Shown here: piece by piece, positions 26,139 to 34,638 of the stretch
Position numbering within the stretch: the first letter of the stretch is position 1
How the letters are laid out: the number at the start of each line of letters is the position of its first letter
NCBI GenBank assembly: GCA_001650955.1
Contig: LXYP01000020.1
Span: forward strand, 160,724 to 224,723
Reading direction: 5' to 3'
DNA: 64,000 bases
Origin: Sphingomonadales bacterium EhC05
Lineage (GTDB): Bacteria; Pseudomonadota; Alphaproteobacteria; Sphingomonadales; Sphingomonadaceae
The notes under the pieces: model-generated
Told to the model about the DNA's origin: nothing
The model's input: the letters and a program-made list of their open reading frames with translations, nothing else
Database searches by the model: none
Made by a program: the position numbers and the translations under genes

Positions 26139-26852
26139 ATGGATGAAATTCGTACAATGCCAACAGGGCTGAAGCCACCCGCCCGGTTGACTCAGGCAAG
26201 TGAACTGGCTCTGCCACTCGATTTCATTCGCTTCGGATTGCAATGGCCACGGATTTTGACAGCACCAAAGGGCGACAGTCGGCCGATTTTTCTGATCCCC
26301 GGCTATGGTGGCAGCGAATTGTCGATGCGCCCGCTCGAAGGCTTTTTGAAACGGATCAACTATGATGTGGCCGACTGGTCGCTGGGGCGCAATCGCGGCT
26401 CGGTGGATCGTGATATTGGACGCTTTACCGAAGTCGCGGAAGCGCGTTTTGCCGAAAATGGAGAACAGCCCTTCACGCTGATTGGCTGGTCGCTAGGCGG
26501 GATCATTGCGCGAGAACTGGCCCGGCTGTCGCCGCATCTGGTGCGCGAGGTCATCACAATGGGGACGCCGATCATCGGCGGTCCGAAATATACAACTCCG
26601 GGCCAGCGCTACGCCAAATCCGCAAATATCGAGCTCGATGCGTTTGAACGGGAAGTGCACGCGCGCAACAGCATCGGCTTCGATCAGCCGCTTACCGTGA
26701 TCTACTCCAACCGCGACGGCATTGTCGGCCCCGATATCGCCAAGGATATCTACAATCCCCAGGCGCGCAATATTCGCGTCGATGGCGGGCATCTCGGGCT
26801 GGGTTTCAATCCCAAGGTCTGGCGGATCATTGCCGATACGCTCTCAAGCTGA
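26139..26852 (+). CDS. alpha/beta hydrolase (lipase-like)
   Basis: A 237-residue alpha/beta-hydrolase-fold protein with PIFLIPGYGGSELSM as oxyanion region and the nucleophile elbow G-W-S-L-G-G (serine about residue 117). The acid is probably in YSNRDGIVG and the histidine in VDGGHLGLGF. It resembles triacylglycerol-lipase-like or PGAP1-like hydrolases. The ATG at 26139 has GGAG 7 nt upstream, better than the TTG/ATG options in the 21 codons before. It follows the K+ channel gene by 75 nt on the same strand. No signal peptide is seen, so it should be cytosolic; the substrate is unknown. Confidence 0.82.
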   Translation: MDEIRTMPTGLKPPARLTQASELALPLDFIRFGLQWPRILTAPKGDSRPIFLIPGYGGSELSMRPLEGFLKRINYDVADWSLGRNRGSVDRDIGRFTEVAEARFAENGEQPFTLIGWSLGGIIARELARLSPHLVREVITMGTPIIGGPKYTTPGQRYAKSANIELDAFEREVHARNSIGFDQPLTVIYSNRDGIVGPDIAKDIYNPQARNIRVDGGHLGLGFNPKVWRIIADTLSS

Positions 26853-26933
26853 TCTGGTTGAACCTGAACCTGAACTTGAACTGGCGGGCAGTCCATTCAC
26901 AAGCCGCTTTGTCGCGAGAGCATGGCACGGCTT

Positions 26934-27344
26934 TCAGTCCAACTTACTGAGAATCGCCGTCATCATTTCTGCGCGGGAGCCTTCAAACATTTTCAGAAAA
27001 GATGGCGGGGTGTTGGTGGCATTGTCATGCTTTGCGCTCCATGCCGTGATTTCCAGCATGATTGGCAAAAGATCCCTGCCCTTGTCCGTGAACGAATAAT
27101 ATAATTTTGAACGATTATCCGGAGCGACTGCTTTTACAATAATTTCGTGCGCTTCGAGCCGCTTCAGGCGATTGGCCAGTATATTGGTCGATATTTTTTC
27201 GTCCGACTCAAGAAACTCCCCATAGGTCCGCTTTCCCTTGAACATCAGATCGCGAATGATCAGCAACGTCCATCTGTCACCAAATGTTTCCAGCACAAAA
27301 TTGATGGGACAGTTTGACCGGCAGGTTTCAGAGCTTCGGGACAT
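26934..27344 (-). CDS. HxlR-family transcriptional regulator
   Basis: A 136-residue HxlR-type winged-helix regulator. The conserved core FVLETFGDRWTLLIIRDLMFKGKRTYGEFLESDEKISTNILANRLKRLE (shown by position, about 17-64) is present. Two cysteines near the N-terminus (C8 and C12, TCRSNCP) occupy the place of the redox-sensing cysteine of YodB/HypR-type members. The ATG at 27342-27344 is chosen because the open frame before it is not conserved-looking. It is divergent from the DUF1330-like gene at 27440, and two dyads (27365-27381, 27405-27421) lie between the starts, so it probably controls that gene and itself in response to electrophiles or oxidants (inference). Confidence 0.87.
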   Translation of the reverse strand: MSRSSETCRSNCPINFVLETFGDRWTLLIIRDLMFKGKRTYGEFLESDEKISTNILANRLKRLEAHEIIVKAVAPDNRSKLYYSFTDKGRDLLPIMLEITAWSAKHDNATNTPPSFLKMFEGSRAEMMTAILSKLD

Positions 27345-27364
27345 ATCGCTGAGATAAGAGTGGC

Positions 27365-27421
27365 ACTTGCATTTTGCAATGACATTATATAGCGCGATCA
27401 TTCCACTTGCAATATGCAAGT
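27365..27421. promoter_or_regulatory. two tandem dyads, HxlR operator candidates
   Basis: Dyad 1: ACTTGCA-TTT-TGCAATG (27365-27381; five of seven arm positions pair). Dyad 2: ACTTGCA-ATA-TGCAAGT (27405-27421; perfect 7-bp arms). Start to start they are exactly 40 bp apart, about four helix turns, so bound dimers would face the same side. They fill the 95-nt divergent gap between the HxlR gene and the DUF1330-like gene. Confidence 0.6.
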
Positions 27422-27439
27422 ACTTTATTGGAATATTCG

Positions 27440-28084
27440 ATGAAATCAAAAAAACTTCTGGCCAGCAGCATGGCGATGGCGCTGCTGTGTTTTCTCAGTT
27501 TCATGTACTGGTATGAATGGAGTGCGAGCGCTCTTTCTCCCTCTGAGATTAAGGATTATCTCGCCAAAATAGAAGCGCAATCTCATGAGCCGGGCGGGCG
27601 GCATGACCTTTCAGCGTTGCGAACATTCCTGGAAGCAGATGACGGCGAACCGATCTACACCGTCAATATGTACAGTTTTCAAACAGTGGCTGACTATCCT
27701 GAGGGCTCCGGTTTTGGCGGTTCGGGACCAGATGCCTATGAACGCTTCAGTTCCGTGATGATCCCGCTCATGATCAGGCGCGGCTCCCATCCGATCTACG
27801 GGAGCAATTGGGTGGACCGGGCCAATAGCAAATGGGACCGGATTGTCATCGTTCGCTACCGCAGCCGTCGTGATCTGGTGGATATATTCGCAACCGATGC
27901 ATTCGCCGATGCCTCCCTGCACAAGTGGGCGAGTTTGCGGGGGCATGACCGAATGCTGGTACAGGCGTTACATATCCCCGATGGTCGATATGCCATTCTA
28001 TTTCTGGCGCTTATCGCGGGATTTGTGACCTATGGCGTTGGAACGCGCGCGAAACGGCGTCAACATCAGGCGGGAACCGGGTGA
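27440..28084 (+). CDS. membrane-anchored DUF1330-like protein
   Basis: A 214-residue protein. An N-terminal hydrophobic segment (about 4-24, KKLLASSMAMALLCFLSFMY) is followed by a soluble domain with the pattern YTVNMYSF ... AYERFSSVMIPLMIRRGSHPIYGSNW ... WDRIVIVRYRSRRDLVDIFATD ... HKWASLRGHDRMLVQAL, like the ferredoxin-like fold of DUF1330 proteins. A final hydrophobic helix (about 185-203) and a basic tail end the protein. The ATG at 27440 has GGA about 8 nt upstream; the open frame begins inside the operator region, so earlier starts are unlikely. It is divergent from the HxlR regulator and probably its target. No reaction can be named. Confidence 0.65.
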   Translation: MKSKKLLASSMAMALLCFLSFMYWYEWSASALSPSEIKDYLAKIEAQSHEPGGRHDLSALRTFLEADDGEPIYTVNMYSFQTVADYPEGSGFGGSGPDAYERFSSVMIPLMIRRGSHPIYGSNWVDRANSKWDRIVIVRYRSRRDLVDIFATDAFADASLHKWASLRGHDRMLVQALHIPDGRYAILFLALIAGFVTYGVGTRAKRRQHQAGTG

Positions 28085-28173
28085 CAGCAGGCTTGTTTCA
28101 TTCGGCCGAGTTGCGGCCTCGAGATCTTCGAATGTTTCCCGCTATTCCAGTTTCTCAATGTTGCCGGTTTCGA

Positions 28174-28584
28174 CTAGCCTAACCAGGCGTGGACCGTGCC
28201 CATCGCGCTATAGAAAAGCAGCCAGTAGCCAGCGTCGATGAAGAATAATGTCTTGTTCTTCTGCGAGAACAGATAGTTTGTCCCGATCGCTGGTACGATG
28301 AAGCCCAGCGCCACGCCAAAGGCCGTCAGCACTTTCGCCGAGAAAGACAGGTCCACGGCATAGGTCGCAAATGTGTGGGCGAGGGTCCAGGATGCGATCA
28401 GGCTGAACGCAAAGGCCCCGCCATAGATCAGCCCCATGCTGCCCTGCTTGATCTGTTCCTCGGTCAGGCCGACCGCACCCATCCATTTCTTGCCCATCAC
28501 CGGACCATACCAGATCCCGCCGACGAGAAAGCCCGCGAGCGCCGCGACGACGACGGCAATCCAGTTGACATCCAAAATATTCAT
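28174..28584 (-). CDS. DUF1761 membrane protein
   Basis: A 136-residue DUF1761 protein with four hydrophobic helices (about 7-27, 51-72, 82-102 and 112-132). Typical features are the N-terminal VNWIAVVVAALAGFLVGGIWYGP and GKKWMGAVGLTEEQI. It is an integral inner-membrane protein; the family has no assigned function. It stands alone between the DUF1330-like gene (convergent, 89-nt gap without a clear terminator) and rimO (divergent, 113-nt gap). Confidence 0.8.
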   Translation of the reverse strand: MNILDVNWIAVVVAALAGFLVGGIWYGPVMGKKWMGAVGLTEEQIKQGSMGLIYGGAFAFSLIASWTLAHTFATYAVDLSFSAKVLTAFGVALGFIVPAIGTNYLFSQKNKTLFFIDAGYWLLFYSAMGTVHAWLG

Positions 28585-28697
28585 TCCACCCTCCCAGATA
28601 GTTGAGGTCGCTTTCCTAGCTCAAAATCGATAGAAAAACCAGTTTGGTTGCGCGGGGGCGTGACTCGCCACCATTTTGCGCCTAAAGGCCGCGCCCT

Positions 28698-30080
28698 ATG
28701 GCAACGCAAATTCCTTCTTCACCCAAAGTGGGCATGGTCTCGCTCGGCTGTCCCAAGGCTCTGGTCGACAGCGAGCGCATTTTGACGCAGCTGCGCAGCG
28801 ACGGCTATGATCTGTCGGCTGACTATGCTGGCGCCGATGTCGTATTGGTCAACACCTGCGGCTTTCTTGACAGCGCCAAGGAGGAGAGCCTCGACGCGAT
28901 TGGCGAGGCGATGGCCGAAAATGGCCGGGTGATCGTCACGGGCTGCATGGGCAATGAAGCCGATGTGATCATGAAACGTTATCCCGATGTCCTCGCCGTC
29001 ACCGGCGCCCATCAATATGAGGATGTCGTCACTGCGGTTCACGCCGCCGCGCCCGCCGCGCGCGGTGCGTTCGTCGATCTGGTCCCCGAGGCCGGCCTGA
29101 AACTGACGCCGCGCCATTATAGCTATCTCAAGATCAGCGAAGGCTGCAACCACCGCTGTTCCTTCTGCATCATCCCGAGTCTGCGCGGCGATCTGGTCAG
29201 CCGCCGCCCCGATGCAATCCTCCGCGAGGCCGAAAAGCTGGTCGAAGCGGGCACCAAGGAATTGCTCGTGATCAGCCAGGACACGTCGGCCTATGGCGTC
29301 GATATCCGCCACCAGCCGCGCGCCTGGAACGGTCCGAACGGACAGGGCCGCGAAGTCCGCGCCCATATGACCGATCTCGCTGCCGCGCTTGGCGAATTGA
29401 AGACATCCGAGGGGCAGGGCGTGTGGACCCGGCTCCACTATGTCTATCCCTATCCCCATGTCGACAAGGTCATCCCGCTGATGGCCGAGGGCAAGATCAC
29501 GCCCTATCTCGATATCCCGTTCCAGCATGCCGCGCCCAATGTCCTCAAACGGATGAAGCGCCCGGCCAATGAAGCCAAGGTGCTCCAGCGCGTCAAAAGC
29601 TGGCGCGATATCTGCCCCGATCTCACCATCCGCTCGACCTTTGTCGTCGGCTTCCCCGGCGAGACCGAGGATGATTTCAAATATCTGCTCGACTGGCTCG
29701 AGGAAGCCCAGCTTGACCGCGTCGGCGCGTTCCGCTTCGAACCGGTCGAAGGCGCCGAGGCCAATCAGCTCGATGGCGCGCTGCCCGAAGAGATCAAGGA
29801 AGAGCGTTACCAGCGGATCATGGAAGTCACCGCCCGGATCAGCGCCGCCAAGTTGCAAGCGAAAGTCGGCCGGACCCTGCCGGTGATTATCGACGATATC
29901 GGCGAGCCTGACGAAGACGGTGACATCGGCGCGACGGCGCGCTCCGAAGCCGACGCACCGGAGATTGACGGCAATGTCTTCCTCCGCAACGTGTCAGAGA
30001 ATCTCGCGGTCGGCGATATTATCGACGCGACGATCGAGGATGCCGACGAGCATGATCTGTTCGGGGTTGCTGCGAGCTAA
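28698..30080 (+). CDS. rimO: ribosomal protein S12 methylthiotransferase RimO
   Basis: A 460-residue radical-SAM methylthiotransferase that adds a beta-methylthio group to the conserved aspartate of ribosomal protein S12. The N-terminal MTTase domain carries the three auxiliary-cluster cysteines ([23 protein letters not shown]). The radical-SAM cluster is C-NHR-C-SF-C (about 150-157), and a TRAM domain (about 385-455) ends the protein. The S12-type signature and length separate it from MiaB. Third-position GC is higher than in the neighbours, and a long antisense frame results from this. A dispersed-type hairpin follows 5 nt after the stop. Confidence 0.96.
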   Translation: MATQIPSSPKVGMVSLGCPKALVDSERILTQLRSDGYDLSADYAGADVVLVNTCGFLDSAKEESLDAIGEAMAENGRVIVTGCMGNEADVIMKRYPDVLAVTGAHQYEDVVTAVHAAAPAARGAFVDLVPEAGLKLTPRHYSYLKISEGCNHRCSFCIIPSLRGDLVSRRPDAILREAEKLVEAGTKELLVISQDTSAYGVDIRHQPRAWNGPNGQGREVRAHMTDLAAALGELKTSEGQGVWTRLHYVYPYPHVDKVIPLMAEGKITPYLDIPFQHAAPNVLKRMKRPANEAKVLQRVKSWRDICPDLTIRSTFVVGFPGETEDDFKYLLDWLEEAQLDRVGAFRFEPVEGAEANQLDGALPEEIKEERYQRIMEVTARISAAKLQAKVGRTLPVIIDDIGEPDEDGDIGATARSEADAPEIDGNVFLRNVSENLAVGDIIDATIEDADEHDLFGVAAS

Positions 30081-30084
30081 TAGC

Positions 30085-30115
30085 CCGCCATCCTGAACTT
30101 GTTTCAGGATGGCGG
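30085..30115. repeat. REP-like hairpin after rimO
   Basis: A perfect 13-bp inverted repeat (CCGCCATCCTGAA / TTCAGGATGGCGG) with the 5-nt loop CTTGT. The CATCCTGAACTTGTTTCAGG core is familiar as a dispersed intergenic element in sphingomonad genomes (recollection, not a search). It could end rimO transcription although no T-run follows. Confidence 0.7.
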
Positions 30116-30121
30116 CCAGCC

Positions 30122-30154
30122 CCTCTTAACCGCTCAATTAAACTCCAATTGCAA
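30122..30154 (+). repeat. 33-bp direct repeat, left copy
   Basis: Starts CCTCTTAACCGCTCAATTAA and ends CTCCAATTGCAA. The right copy is at 30982-31015 and is identical but for one extra T. The copies are 860 bp apart and enclose the 66-residue gene and the broken nucleotidyltransferase-like gene. Confidence 0.85.
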
Positions 30155-30167
30155 GCCTGTCACTTTA

Positions 30168-30368
30168 CTAGCTCGCGTTTTTCGAAGACCAGCTCTTCCC
30201 GGCAGCCTCAACCGCCTTCAAAAGCGCTTTCTTGCTGTCCGTCCGGCGCTTACCCGAATTTTGCGGCAAATCGGTAATTCCAGACCCGGCTTTGCGGCGC
30301 GCGACATCCCGCGCGAAGGCTGCGAGTTTCACGGGCTTATCTTCATTCTTCAAGACCTTCGACGCCAT
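30168..30368 (-). CDS. small basic protein, unknown function
   Basis: A 66-residue Lys/Arg-rich protein without membrane segment (begins MASKVLKNEDKPVKL, and contains RRKAGSGITDLPQNSGKRR). The ATG at 30366-30368 has GGAAGG about 6 nt upstream, and the gene begins inside the last codons of the nucleotidyltransferase-like gene in another frame (26-nt overlap), which suggests translational coupling and a joint role. I do not recognise the family. A longer open frame upstream (to 30485) would only read the neighbour's sequence out of frame. Confidence 0.55.
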   Translation of the reverse strand: MASKVLKNEDKPVKLAAFARDVARRKAGSGITDLPQNSGKRRTDSKKALLKAVEAAGKSWSSKNAS

Positions 30369-30859
30369 ATTCGCCTTCCGTTTCCTGTCTGATCCGCTTT
30401 TCCATATAGACCTTGTCAGCATCAGGATAAAGCGCGAACAGTTTTCGTGCCTGCTCGCGCATTTCAGGTGCGGTGCCTGATGCAAATTGACCCATGCGGT
30501 CAGCGATAATATCCTCGACAGAAATCACCTGCGCATTGCCATCTTCGCCCGTATTGATGAGCTTAAACTTTGCTGCATCGCTATTGCCGTCCAGTACATT
30601 TGCGCCGACGATTTCAAAGCCCAACCCAAGCTCTGGATGAATCCACCCGCGCGTTGCCATACCGGGACCGGAAGGACGGACAAATCCATGCTCCTGAAGC
30701 AGCATTTCAAACTCTGATTGGCACGGTGTAACAATGTCGAAATCGCCGGTTGTCACCGCGCTGCCTGAATATAGTTCGACCGCAGCCCCCCCCGACCAGA
30801 ACAGGGGCGTTTAGACCCTTTGCCTTCATCGCTTCGCTCACTTTCGCAAACAATTGCAA
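30343..30859 (-). pseudogene. nucleotidyltransferase-like gene with a homopolymer frameshift
   Basis: The open part (30343-30756, up to 137 residues from a GTG) begins in mid-domain: AVTTGDFDIVTP is the usual metal-site strand of minimal nucleotidyltransferase-fold proteins. Reading upstream across a run of eight C (30786-30793; G on the coding strand) with one base removed gives VLVGGAAVELYSGSAVTTGDFD, the expected GG...D motif, preceded by LQLFAKVSEAMKAKGLNAP back to a TAA at about 30866. So the frame is broken at the homopolymer, by a real mutation, a phase-variable tract or a sequencing error. No ATG start of normal length is seen; a TTG at 30859 is the earliest. The 66-residue gene overlaps its end, and 33-bp direct repeats flank the pair. 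Confidence 0.72.
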
Positions 30860-30981
30860 AGCAGCTTAATACTCGGGGCGGAAAACGCTCATGTTGCCAG
30901 TTGCCTTTAGATTTTGATACGGTCTGTTGACTGCCATGATTTATGGCGCAAAAATCGATGCCATACAAACTCAATCCAACG

Positions 30982-31015
30982 CCTCTTAACCGCTCAATTA
31001 AATCTCCAATTGCAA
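30982..31015 (+). repeat. 33-bp direct repeat, right copy
   Basis: The second copy of the 30122-30154 repeat (one extra T in AAATCTCC). It lies 48 nt before the start of the first monooxygenase gene, in its leader region. The sequences outside the two copies do not match, so the repeat is bounded. Confidence 0.85.
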
Positions 31016-31062
31016 CTCACCTCGGCAAATGGCATAACCTTCGAAAAGCTCGGAGAGACACT

Positions 31063-32592
31063 ATGGCGACTCAAATCGCGGAACCAACCAACAGCATAAT
31101 TCCATCGGTCGATGTCTTGATTGTCGGCGCAGGGATTTCCGGGATTGGGATGGCGGTGCATCTGCGCGACAAATGTCCGGGCAAGAGCTTTGCGATAGTC
31201 GAACGCCGCGACGACATTGGCGGGACCTGGAATCTGTTCCAATATCCCGGTATCCGCAGCGACAGCGACATGCACACATTGGGCTTCACCTTTGAGCCTT
31301 GGACCGAGCAGAAATCAATTGCCGACGGCCCGTCGATCGTCAACTATCTCCACCGGATCAAAGACAAGAATGATCTCGAAAAACATATTCATTTTGGCCA
31401 TAAAGTATTGTCGGCGAGCTGGTCGAGCCCGGATGCGCGCTGGACCGTGACCGCGGAGAAATCCGATGGTTCGCAGGCGATAATGCACGCCAATTTCCTC
31501 TATATGGGGGCCGGCTATTATGATTATGACAATCCCTATGACGCGCAGATTGAGGGGATTGCGAATTTTGAGGGCGATGTCGTCCACCCGCAATTCTGGC
31601 CCAAGGATTTTGACTATGCGGGCAAGAAGGTCGTGATCATCGGCAGCGGCGCGACGGCGGTCACGATCCTGCCCGTCATGGCCAAGAAAACCGCCCATGT
31701 AACGATGCTGCAACGCACGCCGACCTGGTATTTTGCCAAGCCAGCGAAAGATGCCTTCGCCAATTTCATGCGCAAGATCATGCCTGAGACCTGGGCCTAT
31801 AAGCTGATTCGCTGGAAGAATGTGACGATGCAGGATCTGACCTTTAAAACCGCGCGCGACAATCCCGAAAAGGTGATCAAGAAACTCGAAGCGCCGATGA
31901 AGAAAGAGCTTGGCGACAAATATAACAAGGCCGATTATACGCCGCCTTATGGTCCGTGGGAGCAGCGCTTGTGCCTGGTGCCCGATGGCGATATGTTCAA
32001 GGCGATTGCCTCGGGTGCAGCCGATCTCAAGACCGGCCATATCGAGACGGTCACCGCACATGGCATCACGCTGAAATCCGGCGAGACGCTCGACGCCGAT
32101 GTCATTGTCACCGCGACCGGTCTCAGCATGGCGGTCGCGGGCAAAGTGGCATTTGAGGTCGATGGCAAACCGGTCCACTGGCCCGATCATTATTATTACA
32201 AAGGCTGCATGTTCTCCGACATTCCCAATATGGCGATGGTGTTCGGCTATCTCAATGCGAGCTGGACCCTCAAGGCCGATATCGTTTCGGAATATATCTG
32301 TCGCATCCTCAATCATATGGATGCAACCGCGACACGGATTGCCAATCCGGTACTCGGTGAAGAGCTTGAGCAGGAAGAATTGTTCGACTTCTCCTCCGGC
32401 TATATCAAGCGCGGAATCTCAAGCCTGCCGCGGACCAGCACCGCGATGCCGTGGAAGCTGACCCAGGATTATCTGATCGAGAAGAAGGTTTTGACCAAGG
32501 GCCCGATCGATGATGGCGTGATTCAGTTTTACGGACCCAATAGCCAGGCGGCTGCCCATCAAGATGAGGACGCGCTCGAAGCGGCCGAATAG
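31063..32592 (+). CDS. flavin-dependent monooxygenase, Baeyer-Villiger type
   Basis: A 509-residue FAD/NADPH monooxygenase. The FAD Rossmann motif is GAGISGIG (about 22-29), and GGTWNLFQYPGIRSDSDMHTLG follows. The Baeyer-Villiger fingerprint FxGxxxHxxxWP appears as FEGDVVHPQFWP (about 168-179), and the NADPH motif is GSGATAV (about 196-202). Such enzymes insert oxygen next to a ketone or oxidise heteroatoms; the substrate is unknown. The ATG at 31063 has GGAGAG 6 nt upstream; 40 more upstream codons are open but run through the direct repeat and are not credible. A paralogue is at 33093-34604 with a PilZ gene between. Confidence 0.92.
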   Translation: MATQIAEPTNSIIPSVDVLIVGAGISGIGMAVHLRDKCPGKSFAIVERRDDIGGTWNLFQYPGIRSDSDMHTLGFTFEPWTEQKSIADGPSIVNYLHRIKDKNDLEKHIHFGHKVLSASWSSPDARWTVTAEKSDGSQAIMHANFLYMGAGYYDYDNPYDAQIEGIANFEGDVVHPQFWPKDFDYAGKKVVIIGSGATAVTILPVMAKKTAHVTMLQRTPTWYFAKPAKDAFANFMRKIMPETWAYKLIRWKNVTMQDLTFKTARDNPEKVIKKLEAPMKKELGDKYNKADYTPPYGPWEQRLCLVPDGDMFKAIASGAADLKTGHIETVTAHGITLKSGETLDADVIVTATGLSMAVAGKVAFEVDGKPVHWPDHYYYKGCMFSDIPNMAMVFGYLNASWTLKADIVSEYICRILNHMDATATRIANPVLGEELEQEELFDFSSGYIKRGISSLPRTSTAMPWKLTQDYLIEKKVLTKGPIDDGVIQFYGPNSQAAAHQDEDALEAAE

Positions 32593-32672
32593 GGAGTGAG
32601 GGCGCGAGGCCGCCCGATCTTAACCTCTTGTTGACCTTGTTTACATAGGCTCGCCCGAACAGGGAGCGACCG

Positions 32673-33005
32673 ATGGGCCATATGAATTTGCAATTTCTGG
32701 AAGCAGCGCCGGCCTGGGTTGAACAGCGCAAGGTCTACCGCCATCCGGTGGCGCTCAACCGGGCCAAGGTGCGCAAACTTGGCCAGCCTTCCGAACCGGC
32801 AACGCTGATCGATCTGTCAATCTCTGGCTGCCGCATCGAAACCGACGCGATATTGATGAAGGGCGACCGGCTGTGGCTGCGCTTTGAAAATGGCGAGGCG
32901 CTCGTTGCCAAGGCGATCTGGTGCCGTGATGGCCAGGTCGGCTGCCAGTTTGACGCGACGCTCGATAAAGGCCTGTTCCGCGCGCTGACTCTGATCACCG
33001 AATAG
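32673..33005 (+). CDS. PilZ domain protein
   Basis: A 110-residue single PilZ-domain protein (about 18-105). The strand pair DLSISGCRIETDAILMKGDRLWL holds the D-x-S-x-x-G half of the c-di-GMP motif, and KVYRHPVALNRAKVRK carries basic residues ahead of it, so nucleotide binding is possible. It stands between two monooxygenase paralogues on the same strand (81- and 87-nt gaps). The three may share a transcript, but a functional tie to the oxygenases is not evident. Confidence 0.85.
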   Translation: MGHMNLQFLEAAPAWVEQRKVYRHPVALNRAKVRKLGQPSEPATLIDLSISGCRIETDAILMKGDRLWLRFENGEALVAKAIWCRDGQVGCQFDATLDKGLFRALTLITE

Positions 33006-33092
33006 ACGATCCTCCGATTGTGCCTAAGTCGCGCTTCAACGGCGCTGCTTTCCCATGCTTGCAATTTACATCCATGTTAGTAAGAATGGGAT

Positions 33093-34604
33093 ATGGAAAA
33101 TGAAATTCTCGATGTTCTGATCGTCGGTGCTGGACTGTCCGGTATCGGCGCGGCTGTTCACCTGACCAAGCGCTGCCCCGGCAAGAGCTTCGCAATTGTC
33201 GAAGCGCGCGAACGGATGGGCGGGACCTGGGATCTGTTCAAATATCCCGGTATTCGCAGCGACAGCGACATGTATACATTGGGCTTTAATTTCAAACCGT
33301 GGACCGCGCGCAAGGCGATTGCCGACGCGCCTTCGATCCTCACCTATTTGCGCGAAACGATCAGTGATTATCATCTCGAAGACAAGATCCGCTTCAGCCA
33401 GAAAGTGGTCAACGCGAGCTGGTCGAGCGAAGAAGCCTTATGGACGGTCAGCCTCGCCGATGGCGAGGGGGCGGTGCGCACGATCAAATGCAATTTCCTC
33501 CACATGTGTTCCGGCTATTATAATTATGCCGAAGCCCATGACCCGGACTTCCCGGGCAAGGCGGATTTCGCCGGCAAGATTGTCCATCCGCAATTCTGGC
33601 CCGATAATCTCGATTATGCGGGCAAGAAAGTCGTTGTCATCGGCAGCGGCGCGACCGCCGTGACCTTGGTGCCGTCGATGGCCAAGACCGCCGCTCATGT
33701 CACGATGCTGCAACGCTCGCCGACCTATATTGTCTCGCTTCCAGGCGAGGACAAATGGGCCCTGCGCTTCCGCAAAGTCCTGCCGAGCAAGCTGGCCTAT
33801 CTGCTGACTCGCTGGAAAAATGTGCTCTGGGGCCTGTTCACCTTCAATCTGGCGCGAAACAAACCAGCGGTCTTCAAGAAGCGCCTGCTCGACATGGTCA
33901 AGGAAGAAATGGGGCCAGATGTCGACATGACCGACTTCACCCCGAGCTATAATCCGTGGGATCAACGGCTATGTCTGGTGCCCGACAGCGATATGTTTGA
34001 ATCGATCAAGTCGGGCAAATCGTCGATCGTGACCGACCATGTCGAGCGCTTCACCAGCGATGGCATTGTGCTGAAATCCGGAAAAAAACTGGAAGCCGAT
34101 GTCATCGTCACCGCTACTGGTCTGAAAATACTTACCGGCGGCAGCGCGGCTATCGAAGTCGATGGAGAACCCGTGATCTTCGGCGACAAGATCAACTATA
34201 AGGGCGTGATGTTCTCGGGCATTCCCAATTTCGGGATGACCATGGGCTATACCAATGCCAGCTGGACACTGAAAGCGGATCTGACCAGCGAATATGTCTG
34301 CCGCCTGATCAACCATATGGACAAGAACCGCACTCCCATTGCGACACCAACTCTGCCCGCAGGTGAGTCGATCGGCGCCGAGCCGATGCTTGATTTCTCC
34401 TCGGGCTATGTCCAGCGGGCGATCAAGGATCTGCCGAAGCAGGGAGATCGCAAACCATGGCGTCTCAACCAGAATTTCCCGAAAGATATTGTCAATCTGC
34501 GCTACAAGACCGTCGATGATGGCGTGATGGTTTTTTCCAAGCCAGGCAGCGTTGCCGGACCGGATGCGGAGCGGACCAAAAAACCGGAACCCGTCGCCGC
34601 TTGA
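33093..34604 (+). CDS. flavin-dependent monooxygenase, Baeyer-Villiger type (paralogue)
   Basis: A 503-residue paralogue of the 31063-32592 enzyme with closely matching motifs: FAD site GAGLSGIG (about 12-19), GGTWDLFKYPGIRSDSD, the fingerprint FAGKIVHPQFWP (about 158-169) and NADPH site GSGATAV (about 186-192). It probably oxidises a ketone or a sulphur/nitrogen compound in the cytosol. The N-terminus is shorter than in the paralogue. Similar order and near-identical segments suggest an old tandem duplication with the PilZ gene now between the copies. The C-terminal tail is charged and differs. Confidence 0.92.
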   Translation: MENEILDVLIVGAGLSGIGAAVHLTKRCPGKSFAIVEARERMGGTWDLFKYPGIRSDSDMYTLGFNFKPWTARKAIADAPSILTYLRETISDYHLEDKIRFSQKVVNASWSSEEALWTVSLADGEGAVRTIKCNFLHMCSGYYNYAEAHDPDFPGKADFAGKIVHPQFWPDNLDYAGKKVVVIGSGATAVTLVPSMAKTAAHVTMLQRSPTYIVSLPGEDKWALRFRKVLPSKLAYLLTRWKNVLWGLFTFNLARNKPAVFKKRLLDMVKEEMGPDVDMTDFTPSYNPWDQRLCLVPDSDMFESIKSGKSSIVTDHVERFTSDGIVLKSGKKLEADVIVTATGLKILTGGSAAIEVDGEPVIFGDKINYKGVMFSGIPNFGMTMGYTNASWTLKADLTSEYVCRLINHMDKNRTPIATPTLPAGESIGAEPMLDFSSGYVQRAIKDLPKQGDRKPWRLNQNFPKDIVNLRYKTVDDGVMVFSKPGSVAGPDAERTKKPEPVAA

Positions 34605-34638
34605 ATCGGCTCTCGCACTTGATTGAATCTCGGTCTAT

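Noticed and set aside
28719..29858. 379-codon open frame opposite rimO
   Set aside because: Caused by high third-position GC in rimO; no protein family features.
30753..30974. Separate 73-residue leftward gene
   Set aside because: It is the out-of-frame upstream reading of the nucleotidyltransferase-like gene across the C8 tract.
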